From: Kocuria varians
GTDB taxonomy: Bacteria; Actinomycetota; Actinomycetes; Actinomycetales; Micrococcaceae
Direction of reading: 5' to 3'
Length of the DNA stretch: 64,000 bases
NCBI RefSeq assembly: GCF_006539885.1
Contig: NZ_BJNW01000015.1
Coordinates: 1-64,000, forward strand
Made by a program: the position numbers and the translations under genes. This document shows, piece after piece, positions 16,932 through 26,035 of this stretch. The notes below the pieces were generated by a model. It saw only the letters and a program-made list of their open reading frames with translations. It was not told where the DNA came from and searched no databases. Each line of letters opens with the position of its first letter. The stretch's first letter is position 1.

Positions 16932-17903
16932 ATGGACATCGACATGAGCACACTGCGGCTGCTGGAGCGCGAACGCGACATCCCGGTGGACGTCCTGATC
17001 CCCACCATCGAGCAGGCGCTGCTGCTCGCCTACATGCGCTCGCCGGGCGCGATCAACGGTGCGCGCGCGGAGGTCGAGCGCCGCTCGGGCCACGTGACCA
17101 TCTGGGCCCCGGAGCTCGACGAGGAGGACCACCGCATCGGTGAGTTCGACGACACCCCGGCCGGCTTCGGACGCATCGCCGCGGCCACAGCGCGCCAGGT
17201 GATCCTGCAGAAGCTGCGGGACGTCGAGGACGACAACGTCCTGGGCCACTTCAAGGGCCGCGAGGGCGAGCTCGTCTCCGGGCAGATCCAGCAGGGCAAC
17301 AACCCGAAGATGGTGCAGGTCAACCTGGGCACCGTGGAGGCCCTGCTGCCGCCCCACGAGCAGGTGCCGGGGGAGCGCTACAAGCACGGTGACCGGATCC
17401 GCGCCTTCGTGGTCGAGGCCAAGCGCGGCTTCAAGGGCCCCTCCATCACGCTCTCCCGCTCCCACCCGGACCTCGTGCGCCGGCTCTTCGAGATGGAGGT
17501 CCCGGAGATCGCGGACGGCTCCGTGGAGATCGTCACCCTGGCCCGCGAGGCCGGGCACCGCACCAAGATGGCCGTGGTCGCCACCCGTCCCGGTGCGAAC
17601 GCCAAGGGCGCGTGCATCGGGGACATGGGATCCCGCGTGCGCGCCGTGATGAACGAGCTGGGGGAGGAGAAGATCGACATCATCGACTACTCCGAGGACC
17701 CCGCCACGTTCATCGCCAACGCGCTCTCGCCCTCGCGCGTGACCCGCGTGGAGATCTTGGACGAGGCCACCCGGTCCTCCCGGGCCGTGGTCCCGGACAG
17801 CCAGCTCTCGCTGGCCATCGGCAAGGAGGGGCAGAACGCCCGCCTGGCCGCGCGGCTGACCGGGTGGAAGATCGACATCGTCGCGGAGTCCAAGGCCCGG
17901 TGA
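16932..17903 (+). CDS. nusA: Transcription termination/antitermination protein NusA
   Basis: Binds RNA polymerase and modulates pausing, termination and antitermination. The 323-residue protein is the short actinobacterial form: polymerase-binding N-terminal domain (1-110), S1 domain (about 115-185, starting near FKGREGELVSGQIQQG), and two KH domains, the second ending in SLAIGKEGQNARLAARLTG (about 295-313). It lacks the acidic C-terminal repeats of proteobacterial NusA. ATG 16932 starts the usual MDIDM sequence; upstream in-frame codons back to 16803 lack similarity and a ribosome binding site. Confidence 0.94.
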   Translation: MDIDMSTLRLLERERDIPVDVLIPTIEQALLLAYMRSPGAINGARAEVERRSGHVTIWAPELDEEDHRIGEFDDTPAGFGRIAAATARQVILQKLRDVEDDNVLGHFKGREGELVSGQIQQGNNPKMVQVNLGTVEALLPPHEQVPGERYKHGDRIRAFVVEAKRGFKGPSITLSRSHPDLVRRLFEMEVPEIADGSVEIVTLAREAGHRTKMAVVATRPGANAKGACIGDMGSRVRAVMNELGEEKIDIIDYSEDPATFIANALSPSRVTRVEILDEATRSSRAVVPDSQLSLAIGKEGQNARLAARLTGWKIDIVAESKAR

Positions 17904-17946
17904 GCCTTCCCGGCGCGCTGATTCGGGCGAATCGCGGGCGGCGCGC

Positions 17947-17952
17947 TAGACT
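17947..17952 (+). promoter_or_regulatory. Candidate -10 element before ylxR-infB
   Basis: TAGACT in the 132-base nusA-ylxR gap, 83 bases before the ylxR start. The same hexamer precedes hisC, hflX and pheS in this window. It suggests a second promoter inside the operon. Confidence 0.35.
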
Positions 17953-18035
17953 GTCCTCTGATCAGGTCACCCATCTCGCGTGATTCCGCGCGTCCGCGTG
18001 CCGGGGGATCGGTGGATGGCGCACGAGGAGCGAGG

Positions 18036-18368
18036 ATGAGCACTGCGAGCCTTCGCACCTGTGTGGGATGCCGGAACGTGTCCTCACCTGGTCAACTCGT
18101 CCGCGTGACGGTGGAGGACACCCCGCACGGCCCCCGGGTCGTCGTGGACCACCACCGTCGTCTGGGAGGGCGAGGTGCCTGGGTGCATGCCACCCGGGAG
18201 TGCGTCGAGCAGGCCATCCGGAGAAGAGCGTTCCACCGCTCGTTCCGACGGCCCGTGGCGACGGACGGCCTCGCCGAGCAACTCCGCGTTCTGCCGCCTG
18301 TGCGGGAGGACGAACACAAGGAAAGCGAGTCAGAAGACCATGGAAAACCGATGAGTGCCGGCCGATGA
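18036..18368 (+). CDS. ylxR: YlxR/DUF448 RNA-binding protein
   Basis: A small protein of the YlxR family, encoded between nusA and infB in most Gram-positive bacteria. It binds RNA and, in some species, RNase P; the precise role is unsettled. The family core RTCVGCRNVSSPGQLVRV (about residues 6-23) and GRGAWVHATRECVEQAIRR (about 44-62) is present. The C-terminal 30 residues are charged. ATG 18036 follows GAGGAGCGAGG; an ATG at 18012 would add 8 residues without a better site. Confidence 0.88.
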   Translation: MSTASLRTCVGCRNVSSPGQLVRVTVEDTPHGPRVVVDHHRRLGGRGAWVHATRECVEQAIRRRAFHRSFRRPVATDGLAEQLRVLPPVREDEHKESESEDHGKPMSAGR

Positions 18369-18493
18369 GTACCTCCACGTACTCACCCCGCAGCCACGCA
18401 GGCAGCGCGCGCCCCGCGCCCGCTTCCGGTGGCTACGTCAACGGAAGATAAGTGGTTCGTGCCTGTGTCGGTGCGGACCGAGACAGGAGAACA

Positions 18494-21379
18494 GTGGCCA
18501 AGCCCCGTGTCCACGAGCTCGCGAAAGAGCTCGGAATCACGTCCAAGGAAGCAATTTCCAAACTTCAAGAACTCGGCGAATTCGTTCGCGGTGCCTCCTC
18601 CACGGTAGAGCCGCCCGTCGCCAAGAAGCTGCGTTCGGCGTTCCCCGCTGGTGGGGACACCGCCAACCAGTCCAAGCCCGCGGCCCGTGGCAACGCCTCT
18701 CAGGGCGCGCCCGCGCAGAGTGCCAAGAAGCCCGCCGAAAAGTCGGGCCCCAAGCCCGGTGGCCGGACTTCGGCCAAGCCGGCCTCCGGTGCGGCCAAGC
18801 CCGCCCCGAAGACCGAGCAGCCCGCCGCTGAGACCTCCGCGGCAGCCCCGGCGTCCTCGGAGGCCGCGAAGCCCGCCCAGGGTGCTGCTCCCGCCGAGTC
18901 CTCGGAGACCCCTGCGCCGCGCAGCAGTGCACCCAAGCCCGGTGGCGCCAAGCCGGGCCAGTCCTCCGCACCGCGTCCGGGCAACAACCCGTACGCCTCG
19001 CAGCAGGGCATGGGCCGCAGAGGTGAGGGTGCGCCGCGCGGCGGGGCGCCCCGTCCCGGCCAGCAGCGCTCCTCCAAGCCCGGGGCCCCGCGCCCCGGCA
19101 ACAACCCGTTCGCGCCCCAGCAGGGCATGCGCACGAGCAACGTCGGCCAGGGCGGCCCCCGCCCCGGCGGCCCGCGTCCGGGCGGTCCCCGCCCCGCGCA
19201 GGCCGGTCAGGGCGGACCCCGTCCGGGCGCTCCCCGCACGGGTGCCCCGCGTCAGGGCCAGGGTCAGGGCGGTCCTCGCCCCGGTGGCCCGCGCCCCTCG
19301 CCGAACATGATGCCCGGCCACACCACGGGCGTGGCGCCCATCGGCAGCCGCCCGGCTCCCGGTTCCGGCCCTCGCCGCGGTGGTGGCGGGCCCGGCGGTG
19401 GACCCGGCGGCGGCGGTGGTTTCCGCGGCCGCGGTGGCCGCGGCGGCACGCAGGGTGCGTTCGGCCGCGGCGGAGCCCGCGGCAAGCACCGCAAGTCGAA
19501 GCGGGCGAAGCGCCAGGAGCTCGAGCAGATGTCGGCACCCACCGTCGGCGGTGTGTCGGTTCCCCACGGCGACGGCAGCACCGTGGTGCGCCTGCGCCGC
19601 GGCGCGTCCCTGATGGACTTCGCGGAGAAGATCAACGCCAACCCGGCGTCGCTCGTGACGGTGCTCATCCACCTGGGTGAGATGGCCACGCAGACGCAGT
19701 CCCTCGACGAGGAGACGTTCCAGCTGCTGGGGGCCGAGCTCGGCTACCAGATCCAGGTGGTCTCGCCGGAGGACGAGGAGCGCGAGCTGCTCGAGTCCTT
19801 CGACATCGACCTCGACGCCGAGCTCGAGGCGGAGGGCGAGGACGTCCTCGCGCCGCGCCCGCCGGTCGTCACGGTCATGGGCCACGTGGACCACGGCAAG
19901 ACCCGTCTGCTGGACGCCATCCGGAACACCAAGGTGATCGAGGGTGAGGCCGGCGGCATCACCCAGCACATCGGTGCCTACCAGATCTCCATGGAGCTCG
20001 AGGGCCAGGAACGGCTCATTACCTTCATCGACACCCCGGGTCACGAGGCGTTCACCGCCATGCGTGCCCGTGGTGCCCAGGTCACGGACATCGCCGTGCT
20101 GGTGGTGGCCGCGGACGACGGCGTCATGCCGCAGACCGTCGAGGCGCTGAACCACGCCCAGGCGGCCAACGTGCCGATCGTCGTCGCGGTCAACAAGGTG
20201 GACAAGCCGGACGCCAACCCGGACAAGATCCGCGGCCAGCTCACCGAGTACGGTCTCGTGCCCGAGGAGTACGGCGGCGACACCATGTTCGTGGACGTCT
20301 CCGCCCGCGAGAACCTCAACATCGAGGAGCTCCTGGACGCGATCGTGCTCACCGCGGACGGTGCCCTGGAGCTGCAGGCCAACCCGGACAAGAACGCCCG
20401 CGGCGTGGCCATCGAGGCCAACCTGGACAAGGGCCGCGGCGCGGTCTGCACCGTCCTGGTGCAGTCCGGCACGCTGAAGGTCGGCGACTCGATCGTGGCC
20501 GGTGCGGCCTACGGCCGCGTCCGTGCGATGTTCGACGAGATGGGCAACACCGTGGACGCGGCACTGCCGTCGCGTCCCGTGCAGGTGCTGGGTCTGTCCA
20601 CCGTGCCGCGCGCCGGTGACACGTTCCTGTCCACGCAGGAGGAGCGCACCGCGCGCCAGATCGCCGAGAAGCGTGAGGCCGCGGATCGTAACGCCCAGCT
20701 GGCGAAGCGCCGCAAGCGCGTCACGCTGGAGTCCTTCGACGAGGCCGTGGCCGAGGGCAAGATCGACACCCTCAACCTCATCATCAAGGGCGACGTGTCC
20801 GGTGCCGTGGAGGCGCTCGAGGACTCGCTGCTCAAGATCGACGTGGGGGACGAGGTCCAGCTGCGCGTGATCCACCGCGGCGTGGGCGCCATCACGCAGA
20901 ACGACGTCAACCTGGCCACGGTGGACAACGCCGTGATCATCGGCTTCAACGTCCGTCCTGCCGAGCGTGTCACGGACCTCGCCGAGCGCGAGGGCGTGGA
21001 GATGAAGTTCTACTCGGTCATCTACAACGCGATCGACGAGGTCGAGAGCGCGCTGAAGGGCATGCTCAAGCCGGAGTACGAGGAGGTGGAGCTCGGCACC
21101 GCCGAGATCCGCGAGGTGTTCCGCTCCTCCAAGTGGGGCAACATCGCCGGTGCGTACATCACCAAGGGCGTCGTGCGCCGCAACGGCAAGGCTCGTCTGG
21201 TGCGCGACGGGAACGTGGTACAGGACAACCTCACCATCGACTCGCTGCGCCGCTTCAAGGACGACGCCACCGAGGTGCGCGAGGGCTACGAGTGCGGTAT
21301 CGGGCTCGGCTCCTTCAACGACATCCACGAGGGTGACATCATCGAGACCTGGGAGATGCGCGAGAAGCCGCGCGACTGA
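18494..21379 (+). CDS. infB: Translation initiation factor IF-2
   Basis: GTPase that brings initiator tRNA to the ribosome. The 961-residue protein has an N-terminal IF2_N helix domain (1-50), a long disordered region (about 55-335) rich in Ala/Pro/Lys and then in [10 protein letters not shown]-type repeats and a Gly/Arg run, a second IF2_N domain (about 355-410), and the GTPase core: G1 GHVDHGKTR (about 461), G2 near [11 protein letters not shown]3 DTPGHEAF (about 512), G4 NKVDKP (about 567), then domains II-IV. The disordered extension is typical of actinomycetes and varies between species. The GTG follows AGGAG by 4 bases. Confidence 0.97.
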   Translation: MAKPRVHELAKELGITSKEAISKLQELGEFVRGASSTVEPPVAKKLRSAFPAGGDTANQSKPAARGNASQGAPAQSAKKPAEKSGPKPGGRTSAKPASGAAKPAPKTEQPAAETSAAAPASSEAAKPAQGAAPAESSETPAPRSSAPKPGGAKPGQSSAPRPGNNPYASQQGMGRRGEGAPRGGAPRPGQQRSSKPGAPRPGNNPFAPQQGMRTSNVGQGGPRPGGPRPGGPRPAQAGQGGPRPGAPRTGAPRQGQGQGGPRPGGPRPSPNMMPGHTTGVAPIGSRPAPGSGPRRGGGGPGGGPGGGGGFRGRGGRGGTQGAFGRGGARGKHRKSKRAKRQELEQMSAPTVGGVSVPHGDGSTVVRLRRGASLMDFAEKINANPASLVTVLIHLGEMATQTQSLDEETFQLLGAELGYQIQVVSPEDEERELLESFDIDLDAELEAEGEDVLAPRPPVVTVMGHVDHGKTRLLDAIRNTKVIEGEAGGITQHIGAYQISMELEGQERLITFIDTPGHEAFTAMRARGAQVTDIAVLVVAADDGVMPQTVEALNHAQAANVPIVVAVNKVDKPDANPDKIRGQLTEYGLVPEEYGGDTMFVDVSARENLNIEELLDAIVLTADGALELQANPDKNARGVAIEANLDKGRGAVCTVLVQSGTLKVGDSIVAGAAYGRVRAMFDEMGNTVDAALPSRPVQVLGLSTVPRAGDTFLSTQEERTARQIAEKREAADRNAQLAKRRKRVTLESFDEAVAEGKIDTLNLIIKGDVSGAVEALEDSLLKIDVGDEVQLRVIHRGVGAITQNDVNLATVDNAVIIGFNVRPAERVTDLAEREGVEMKFYSVIYNAIDEVESALKGMLKPEYEEVELGTAEIREVFRSSKWGNIAGAYITKGVVRRNGKARLVRDGNVVQDNLTIDSLRRFKDDATEVREGYECGIGLGSFNDIHEGDIIETWEMREKPRD

Positions 21380-21388
21380 CCCGGTCTC

Positions 21389-21424
21389 CCGCTTGCCCCG
21401 GACCTCCGGGCCCGGGGCGAGCGG
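21389..21424 (+). terminator. First hairpin between infB and rbfA
   Basis: A 13-pair stem (21389-21401 with 21412-21424, one G-U pair) around a 10-base loop begins 10 bases after the infB stop codon. Confidence 0.6.
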
Positions 21425-21443
21425 AGCGAACCACAGCGTGACC

Positions 21444-21479
21444 GGGTGCCCGGGATCCTTTGCGGGGTCCCGGGCACCC
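21444..21479 (+). terminator. Second hairpin between infB and rbfA
   Basis: A 15-pair stem (21444-21458 with 21465-21479, one G-U pair) around a 6-base loop, 20 bases after the first hairpin. It is among the strongest stems in the window, yet the genes on both sides belong to one conserved translation block. Confidence 0.65.
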
Positions 21480-21595
21480 TGTCCCGCACCGGGGTCCGCC
21501 ACCGCGGTGGGCCCGCCCAGAACGGGCGCCCTGAGAGGCACCCGTTCCAGGACTTCGCAGCGCTGATGCGCTGCCAGGACACGAGGAGTTCCACC

Positions 21596-22054
21596 ATGGC
21601 GGACGCCGCACGCGCAGCCCGACTGGCCGATCGCATCAAGGTGATCGTGGCCCAGGCACTCGAACGCAGGATCAAGGATCCCCGGCTCGGTTTCATCACG
21701 GTCACCGACGCCCGCGTGACCAACGACCTGCAGCACGCCACTCTCTACTACACGGTCTACGGGGACGAGACCCAGCGGGAGGACACCGCGCAGGCGCTGG
21801 AGTCCGCCAAGGGCATCCTGCGTGCCGAGGTGGGGAAGAACATCACCGCCCGGCTCACGCCCACGCTGACGTTCGTCGCGGATGAGATCCCCGCGGACGC
21901 CGCTCGGCTAGAGGAGCTGCTGCGCACCGCGCGCGAGAAGGATGCCCAGGTGGCCGAGCAGGCCCAGGGCGCCCACTACGCCGCGGGGGAGGACGCCTAC
22001 CGCACCGTGGAGGACGACGACGCGGCCGGCACCGAGAACACCAGCCAGGCCTGA
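21596..22054 (+). CDS. rbfA: Ribosome-binding factor A
   Basis: Assists late 30S maturation and 16S rRNA 5' processing. The 152-residue protein has the RbfA KH-like fold: ARLADRIKVIVAQALERRIK (about 7-26), DPRLGFITVTDARVTNDL (about 27-44) and ARLTPTLTFVADEIP (about 84-98). The last 35 residues are acidic. ATG 21596 is preceded by GAGGAG. truB follows after 5 bases. Confidence 0.94.
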   Translation: MADAARAARLADRIKVIVAQALERRIKDPRLGFITVTDARVTNDLQHATLYYTVYGDETQREDTAQALESAKGILRAEVGKNITARLTPTLTFVADEIPADAARLEELLRTAREKDAQVAEQAQGAHYAAGEDAYRTVEDDDAAGTENTSQA

Positions 22055-22059
22055 GCCCG

Positions 22060-23121
22060 GTGGCAGAGCGTCAGCACGTCCCGAGCCCGGACCCCTCCCT
22101 GCCGAGGGTCGCCGGGCTCGTGGTCGTCGACAAGCCCCTGGGCTGGACCTCCCACGACGTCGTGTCGCGCATGCGCCGCCTGGCCGGTACCCGGAAGGTC
22201 GGCCACGCGGGGACACTGGACCCGGCGGCGTCGGGCGTGCTGGTGATCGGCGTGGAGAAGGCCACCAAGCTGCTCACGTACGTGACCGGCACGGAGAAGA
22301 CCTACGACGCCACGATCCGACTGGGCGCGACCACCGTCACGGACGACGCCGAGGGCGAGGTCACGCACACCGCGACACCCGAGGAGCTGGCCGCCGTGAC
22401 CTACGAGCGCATCATGGCCGCCGTGGCGCGGCTGACCGGCGAGATCCAGCAGGTGCCCTCCGCCGTGAGCGCCATCAAGGTCGACGGCGAGCGCTCCTAC
22501 GCTCGCGTCCGCAAGGGCGAGGACGTGGAGCTCGCCGCGCGGCCCGTCACGGTCCACGAGTTCACCGTCCACGGCATCGAGCGCCGGGGTGCGGGCGACG
22601 ACGCCGTGCTCGTGCTCAGCGCCACCGTCACGTGCTCCTCGGGCACTTACATCCGCGCCCTCGCGCGTGACCTCGGCCAGGCGCTCGGCGTGGGTGGCCA
22701 CCTCACGGCGCTGCGCCGCACGCGAGTGGGCACGTTCACGCTCGAGCAGGCGCACACCCTCGACGAGCTCACCGGGCAGGTCAGCGCCGGGGGCACCGTT
22801 GCCACGCTGCCCATCGAGGACGCCGCACGCGGCCTCTTCCCGGCGCGCGAACTGTCCGCGGCGGAGGCGACGGACCTCTCCCACGGACGCAGGATCTCCG
22901 CGAACGAGGAAGCCGCGGACCGTACCCCGGCCCACGCGTCCACCGACGGCGGCGTCGTCGCGTGCTTCGCGCCGGACGGCACCCTCGTGGCTCTCGCCGA
23001 GGACCGTGGCCGCCCGGGGGCCCGCTACGCGACGTCGGTGCTCGGCATCGCCGCCGGTGTCGTCTTCCACGAGCAGGACGGCGACGCCGCGCCGGCCGCG
23101 GGGGAGCGGGGGCACCCCTGA
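22060..23121 (+). CDS. truB: tRNA pseudouridine-55 synthase
   Basis: Makes pseudouridine 55 in the T-loop of tRNAs. The 353-residue protein begins its catalytic domain at VVVDKPLGWTSHDVV (about residues 18-32) and has the catalytic Asp in HAGTLDPAASG (about 48-58), then SGTYIRALARDLG (about 190-202), and a C-terminal PUA-like domain. GTG start, weak ribosome binding site, 5 bases after rbfA. Its stop overlaps the next start by one base. Confidence 0.95.
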   Translation: MAERQHVPSPDPSLPRVAGLVVVDKPLGWTSHDVVSRMRRLAGTRKVGHAGTLDPAASGVLVIGVEKATKLLTYVTGTEKTYDATIRLGATTVTDDAEGEVTHTATPEELAAVTYERIMAAVARLTGEIQQVPSAVSAIKVDGERSYARVRKGEDVELAARPVTVHEFTVHGIERRGAGDDAVLVLSATVTCSSGTYIRALARDLGQALGVGGHLTALRRTRVGTFTLEQAHTLDELTGQVSAGGTVATLPIEDAARGLFPARELSAAEATDLSHGRRISANEEAADRTPAHASTDGGVVACFAPDGTLVALAEDRGRPGARYATSVLGIAAGVVFHEQDGDAAPAAGERGHP

Positions 23122-23492
23122 TGCTGTGGGGATACGACGGCTGGTTCTGGGCCTCGGTGGTGCTGGGGACGATCTCGTGCGTGCTGTGCGTCGTGCAGAC
23201 GCTGCGCGGACGGGCCCCGGACGACTACACCCAGGGGTCCGTGCTGCTGCTCGAGGCGTTTTTGCTGGTCTACGGGGTGGGCTCACTGCTGCTGCCCGTC
23301 CTGGGGCCGTCGCCGTCCGGGAGCCTGCTCGAGTACTGGGGCTACCTGCTCACCGCGCTGCTGATCCCGGCGGGCACCTTCATCTGGTCCCTCGTGGAGC
23401 GCTCGCGGTGGTCCACCCTGATCCTGGCGGCCGCGGGCCCCGTGGTGGTCGTGATGGTCTACCGCATGAACTTCATCTACTACTACCAGTGA
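23121..23492 (+). CDS. Small four-helix membrane protein of unknown function
   Basis: A 123-residue protein with four predicted membrane helices (about 8-26, 36-58, 68-88, 96-115) and little loop sequence. I do not recognise a characterised family. Similar small membrane proteins lie between truB and ribF in related actinomycetes, by general recollection. Its ATG overlaps the truB stop codon, so it is co-translated with truB. It ends FIYYYQ. Confidence 0.7.
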   Translation: MLWGYDGWFWASVVLGTISCVLCVVQTLRGRAPDDYTQGSVLLLEAFLLVYGVGSLLLPVLGPSPSGSLLEYWGYLLTALLIPAGTFIWSLVERSRWSTLILAAAGPVVVVMVYRMNFIYYYQ

Positions 23493-23539
23493 CCCGCGCG
23501 GCGCCGCGCTGTCGCGGTACGGCTGACGAAAGGACGGAC

Positions 23540-24007
23540 ATGGACCCCGAGTCCTCCCACTCCACGCTGCAGAAGCGGTTCGGGTGCTCGATGCGCACCC
23601 GCCGCACGGACCGCAAGAGCTCCGGCTTCGGGCGGGTGCTGATCGTGGTCTACGGGGTCTTCTCGCTCTCCGCCGGGGTGCGTTCGCTCTACCAGCTCGT
23701 GACCGAGTTCTCGGTGGCCCCGGTGGCGATCCTGCTCTCCACGCTTTCCGCCGCGATCTACGTGCTCGCCACGGTGGCCCTCACGAAGACCGGGGCCGGG
23801 TGGCACCGCGTGGCTACATGGGCCGTCGCGGCCGAGCTCGTGGGCGTGCTGGGCGTGGGCCTGCTGAGCCTGGCCGAGCCGCAGCTGTTCCCCAAGGCCA
23901 GCGTCTGGTCGAACTTCGGCGCGGGGTACGGCTACGTGCCTCTGGTGCTGCCCGTGGTGGGTCTCGTGTGGCTGCGGCTGACACGGCCCTCCCGCGGTGA
24001 GCGGTAG
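23540..24007 (+). CDS. Four-helix membrane protein of unknown function
   Basis: A 155-residue protein. A basic cytosolic N-terminus (RTRRTDRKSS) is followed by four predicted membrane helices (about 32-50, 56-80, 90-112, 125-147). No catalytic motif is seen. The ATG follows GAAAGGA. It follows another small membrane protein by 47 bases and precedes ribF; the two may function together, but nothing in the sequence says how. Confidence 0.7.
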   Translation: MDPESSHSTLQKRFGCSMRTRRTDRKSSGFGRVLIVVYGVFSLSAGVRSLYQLVTEFSVAPVAILLSTLSAAIYVLATVALTKTGAGWHRVATWAVAAELVGVLGVGLLSLAEPQLFPKASVWSNFGAGYGYVPLVLPVVGLVWLRLTRPSRGER

Positions 24008-24052
24008 GCTCTAAACGGTGCGCCCCGCACCCCACGAACGACGAGGAGAGCT

Positions 24053-25066
24053 GTGATTCGCTGGAGAAGCCTGGACGAGATCACTCCCGATTTCGGTCCC
24101 TCGGTGGTGACGATCGGGAACTTCGACGGTGTCCACCGCGGACACCAGCAGGTCTTCGCGCGCCTGCTCGAGACCGCCCGCTCCCACAATGCGCACTCCG
24201 TGGTCGTCACGTTCGACCCCCACCCGGCCCTCGTGCACCGACCCGACTCCCACCCGGGTCTGATCATGGGGCCCGAGGACAAGCTGGACGCGCTCGAGGA
24301 GACCGGCGTGGACGCCGTCCTCGTGCTGCCCTACAGCCTCGAGTTCTCCGAGCTCACCCCGCAGCAGTTCGTGGTGGACTACCTCGTGAGGCCGCTGGGC
24401 GCCGTGTGCCTGGTGATCGGCTCGGACGTCCGCCTGGGCCGCGACAACTCGGGAGACCTGGACGCACTTGCGGCCCTGGGGCGGAAGCACGGTTTCGAGG
24501 TCGTGGTCGTCGACGACGTCCCCGGTACCGCGCCGTCGGGGGAGGATCCCCAGGACCAGCCCGTGGGACGCCACACCGAGCGCCGCTGCTCCTCCACCTG
24601 GGTGCGCTCGTGCCTGGAGGCTGGGGACGTGAAAGGGGCCGCGCAGCTGCTCGGCCGGCCGCACCGCATGCGTGGTGAAGTGGTCCACGGGGCCGCCCGC
24701 GGCCGCGAACTCGGTTTCCCCACGGCCAACCTGGCGCCGGAGGCTTCCGGGTTCATCCCGGCCGACGGCGTCTACGCGGGGTGGCTCGTGCAGAAGGACG
24801 GCACCCGCTGGCCCACCGCCATCTCGGTGGGGTCCAACCCCACGTTCGACGGCGTCGCCCGCCAGGTCGAGGCCCACGTGATCGACCGCCCGGAGGAGGC
24901 CGTGGAGGACTTCGACCTCTACGGCAGCACCGTGGTGGTGGAGTTCGTGGAGCGCCTGCGGGGCATGGTGGCCTACCGCGGCATCGACGCCCTGGTGGCG
25001 CAGATGCGCGAGGACGTCAGCCGCTCCCGCGAGATCCTGCGCGGAGAGGGCCGCGGGACCGACTGA
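24053..25066 (+). CDS. ribF: Bifunctional riboflavin kinase / FAD synthetase
   Basis: Converts riboflavin to FMN and FMN to FAD. In 337 residues the N-terminal nucleotidyltransferase domain (about 15-185) has TIGNFDGVHRGHQ (about 20-32) and TFDPHPALV (about 54-62); the C-terminal kinase domain (about 195-330) has the GRELGFPTANL stretch (about 218-228) with its conserved PTAN. GTG start with GAGGAG upstream. A TAGGCT hexamer at 24005-24010 may be its own -10. Confidence 0.95.
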   Translation: MIRWRSLDEITPDFGPSVVTIGNFDGVHRGHQQVFARLLETARSHNAHSVVVTFDPHPALVHRPDSHPGLIMGPEDKLDALEETGVDAVLVLPYSLEFSELTPQQFVVDYLVRPLGAVCLVIGSDVRLGRDNSGDLDALAALGRKHGFEVVVVDDVPGTAPSGEDPQDQPVGRHTERRCSSTWVRSCLEAGDVKGAAQLLGRPHRMRGEVVHGAARGRELGFPTANLAPEASGFIPADGVYAGWLVQKDGTRWPTAISVGSNPTFDGVARQVEAHVIDRPEEAVEDFDLYGSTVVVEFVERLRGMVAYRGIDALVAQMREDVSRSREILRGEGRGTD

Positions 25067-25077
25067 GCCCCGCGGCC
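25049..25077. terminator. Bidirectional terminator between ribF and the aldo/keto reductase gene
   Basis: A 9-pair perfect stem (25049-25057 with 25069-25077) overlaps the ribF stop region and ends 8 bases from the stop codon of the convergent gene, so it can serve both. Confidence 0.55.
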
Positions 25078-25084
25078 GCCCGGG

Positions 25085-25954
25085 TCACTGCTCCTCGTGC
25101 ACCGCAGGGTCGAATCCGGAACCGCTGATGCCGGTGTGCATCATGCGCAGCCGCTCCATCTGCTCGTCCGTGAGCTCCCAGTCGAAGACGTCGATGTTCT
25201 CCGCCATGCGCCCCGTGTCCGAGGACTTGGGAATGGGGACGATCCCGGACTGCACGTGCCAGCGCAGCACCACCTGCGCGGGTGTGCGGCCCTGACGGCG
25301 AGCGATCTCCGCGAGCCACTCGTTCTGCAGCAGGTCGGTCTTGCGCCCCAGCGGCGACCATGCCTGGGTGAGGATCCTGTGCTCCTCGTGGAAGCGGCGC
25401 AGGGCCTCCTGCTGGTACTGCGGGTGCAGCTCCACCTGGTTCACCACGGGCATCTCGCCGGTCTCGCGCTCCAGGCGCAGCAGGTGCTCGGGCAGGAAGT
25501 TCGACACGCCCACCGAGCGCACGAGCCCCTCCTCCCGCGCGCGCAGCATCTCCCGCCAGGTGGGCACGTAGCGGTCGGTGACCGGGTTCGGCCAGTGAAT
25601 CAGGTAGAGGTCCAGGTAGTCGGTGCCCAGACGTTCGAGCGTGCCCTCCAGGGAGCGGCGCACGGAGTCGGCGCCCTGGTCCCGGCCGGGGATCTTGGAG
25701 GCGAGGAAGAGCTCCTCGCGCGGTACTTCGCTGTAGCGCACACCTTGCCCCACACCGCGCTCGTTGCCGTAGTTCACGGCCGTGTCGATCAGCCGGTAGC
25801 CGCGCCACACGGCCTCGGGGATCAGCTCCTCGGCCTGGGCGTCGTCCATGGGGTAGGTCCCGAAGCCGAGCTGGGGGATCCGCCTGCCGTCCCGCAGGAC
25901 GTGCCAGGGGACGTCCGGTGCGGCGTCCCTGAGGTCCTTGGTCTTCTCGCTCAT
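25085..25954 (-). CDS. Aldo/keto reductase
   Basis: An NADPH-dependent carbonyl reductase of the AKR superfamily, closest in pattern to 2,5-diketo-gluconate reductase-type enzymes; the substrate is unknown. In 289 residues the catalytic tetrad is visible: Asp and Tyr in IDTAVNYGNERGVG (about 56-69), Lys in LASKIPG (about 84-90) and His in LYLIHWPNP (about 116-124); the cofactor-binding IPKSSD lies near residue 246. GAGGAAC precedes the ATG. It is 81 bases downstream of the nucleosidase gene on the same strand and is probably the last gene of the luxS operon. Confidence 0.9.
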   Translation of the reverse strand: MSEKTKDLRDAAPDVPWHVLRDGRRIPQLGFGTYPMDDAQAEELIPEAVWRGYRLIDTAVNYGNERGVGQGVRYSEVPREELFLASKIPGRDQGADSVRRSLEGTLERLGTDYLDLYLIHWPNPVTDRYVPTWREMLRAREEGLVRSVGVSNFLPEHLLRLERETGEMPVVNQVELHPQYQQEALRRFHEEHRILTQAWSPLGRKTDLLQNEWLAEIARRQGRTPAQVVLRWHVQSGIVPIPKSSDTGRMAENIDVFDWELTDEQMERLRMMHTGISGSGFDPAVHEEQ

Positions 25955-26035
25955 CTGTTCCTCGTCTTCCTCGTGGTCGTGCCGGGCGGTCGTGCCGGCG
26001 GGTGGGCTTGCCTCGCAGGGTATCCCGCGGTGCGG

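Noticed and set aside
16192-16953. Upstream extension of the unknown - strand gene to about 600 codons.
   Set aside because: The extension is the antisense of rimP; a perfect ribosome binding site precedes GTG 16191.
19141-19480. Repetitive Gly/Pro/Arg-coding DNA that looks like a tandem repeat array.
   Set aside because: It is the low-complexity part of IF-2, in frame, typical of actinomycete infB, and not an independent repeat element.
18383-21736. A very long open frame (over 1,100 codons) on the - strand opposite infB.
   Set aside because: The + strand is unmistakable IF-2. In high-GC coding DNA the opposite strand often stays open because stop codons are rare; the peptide shows only His/Arg/Leu/Asp-rich nonsense and no ribosome binding site.
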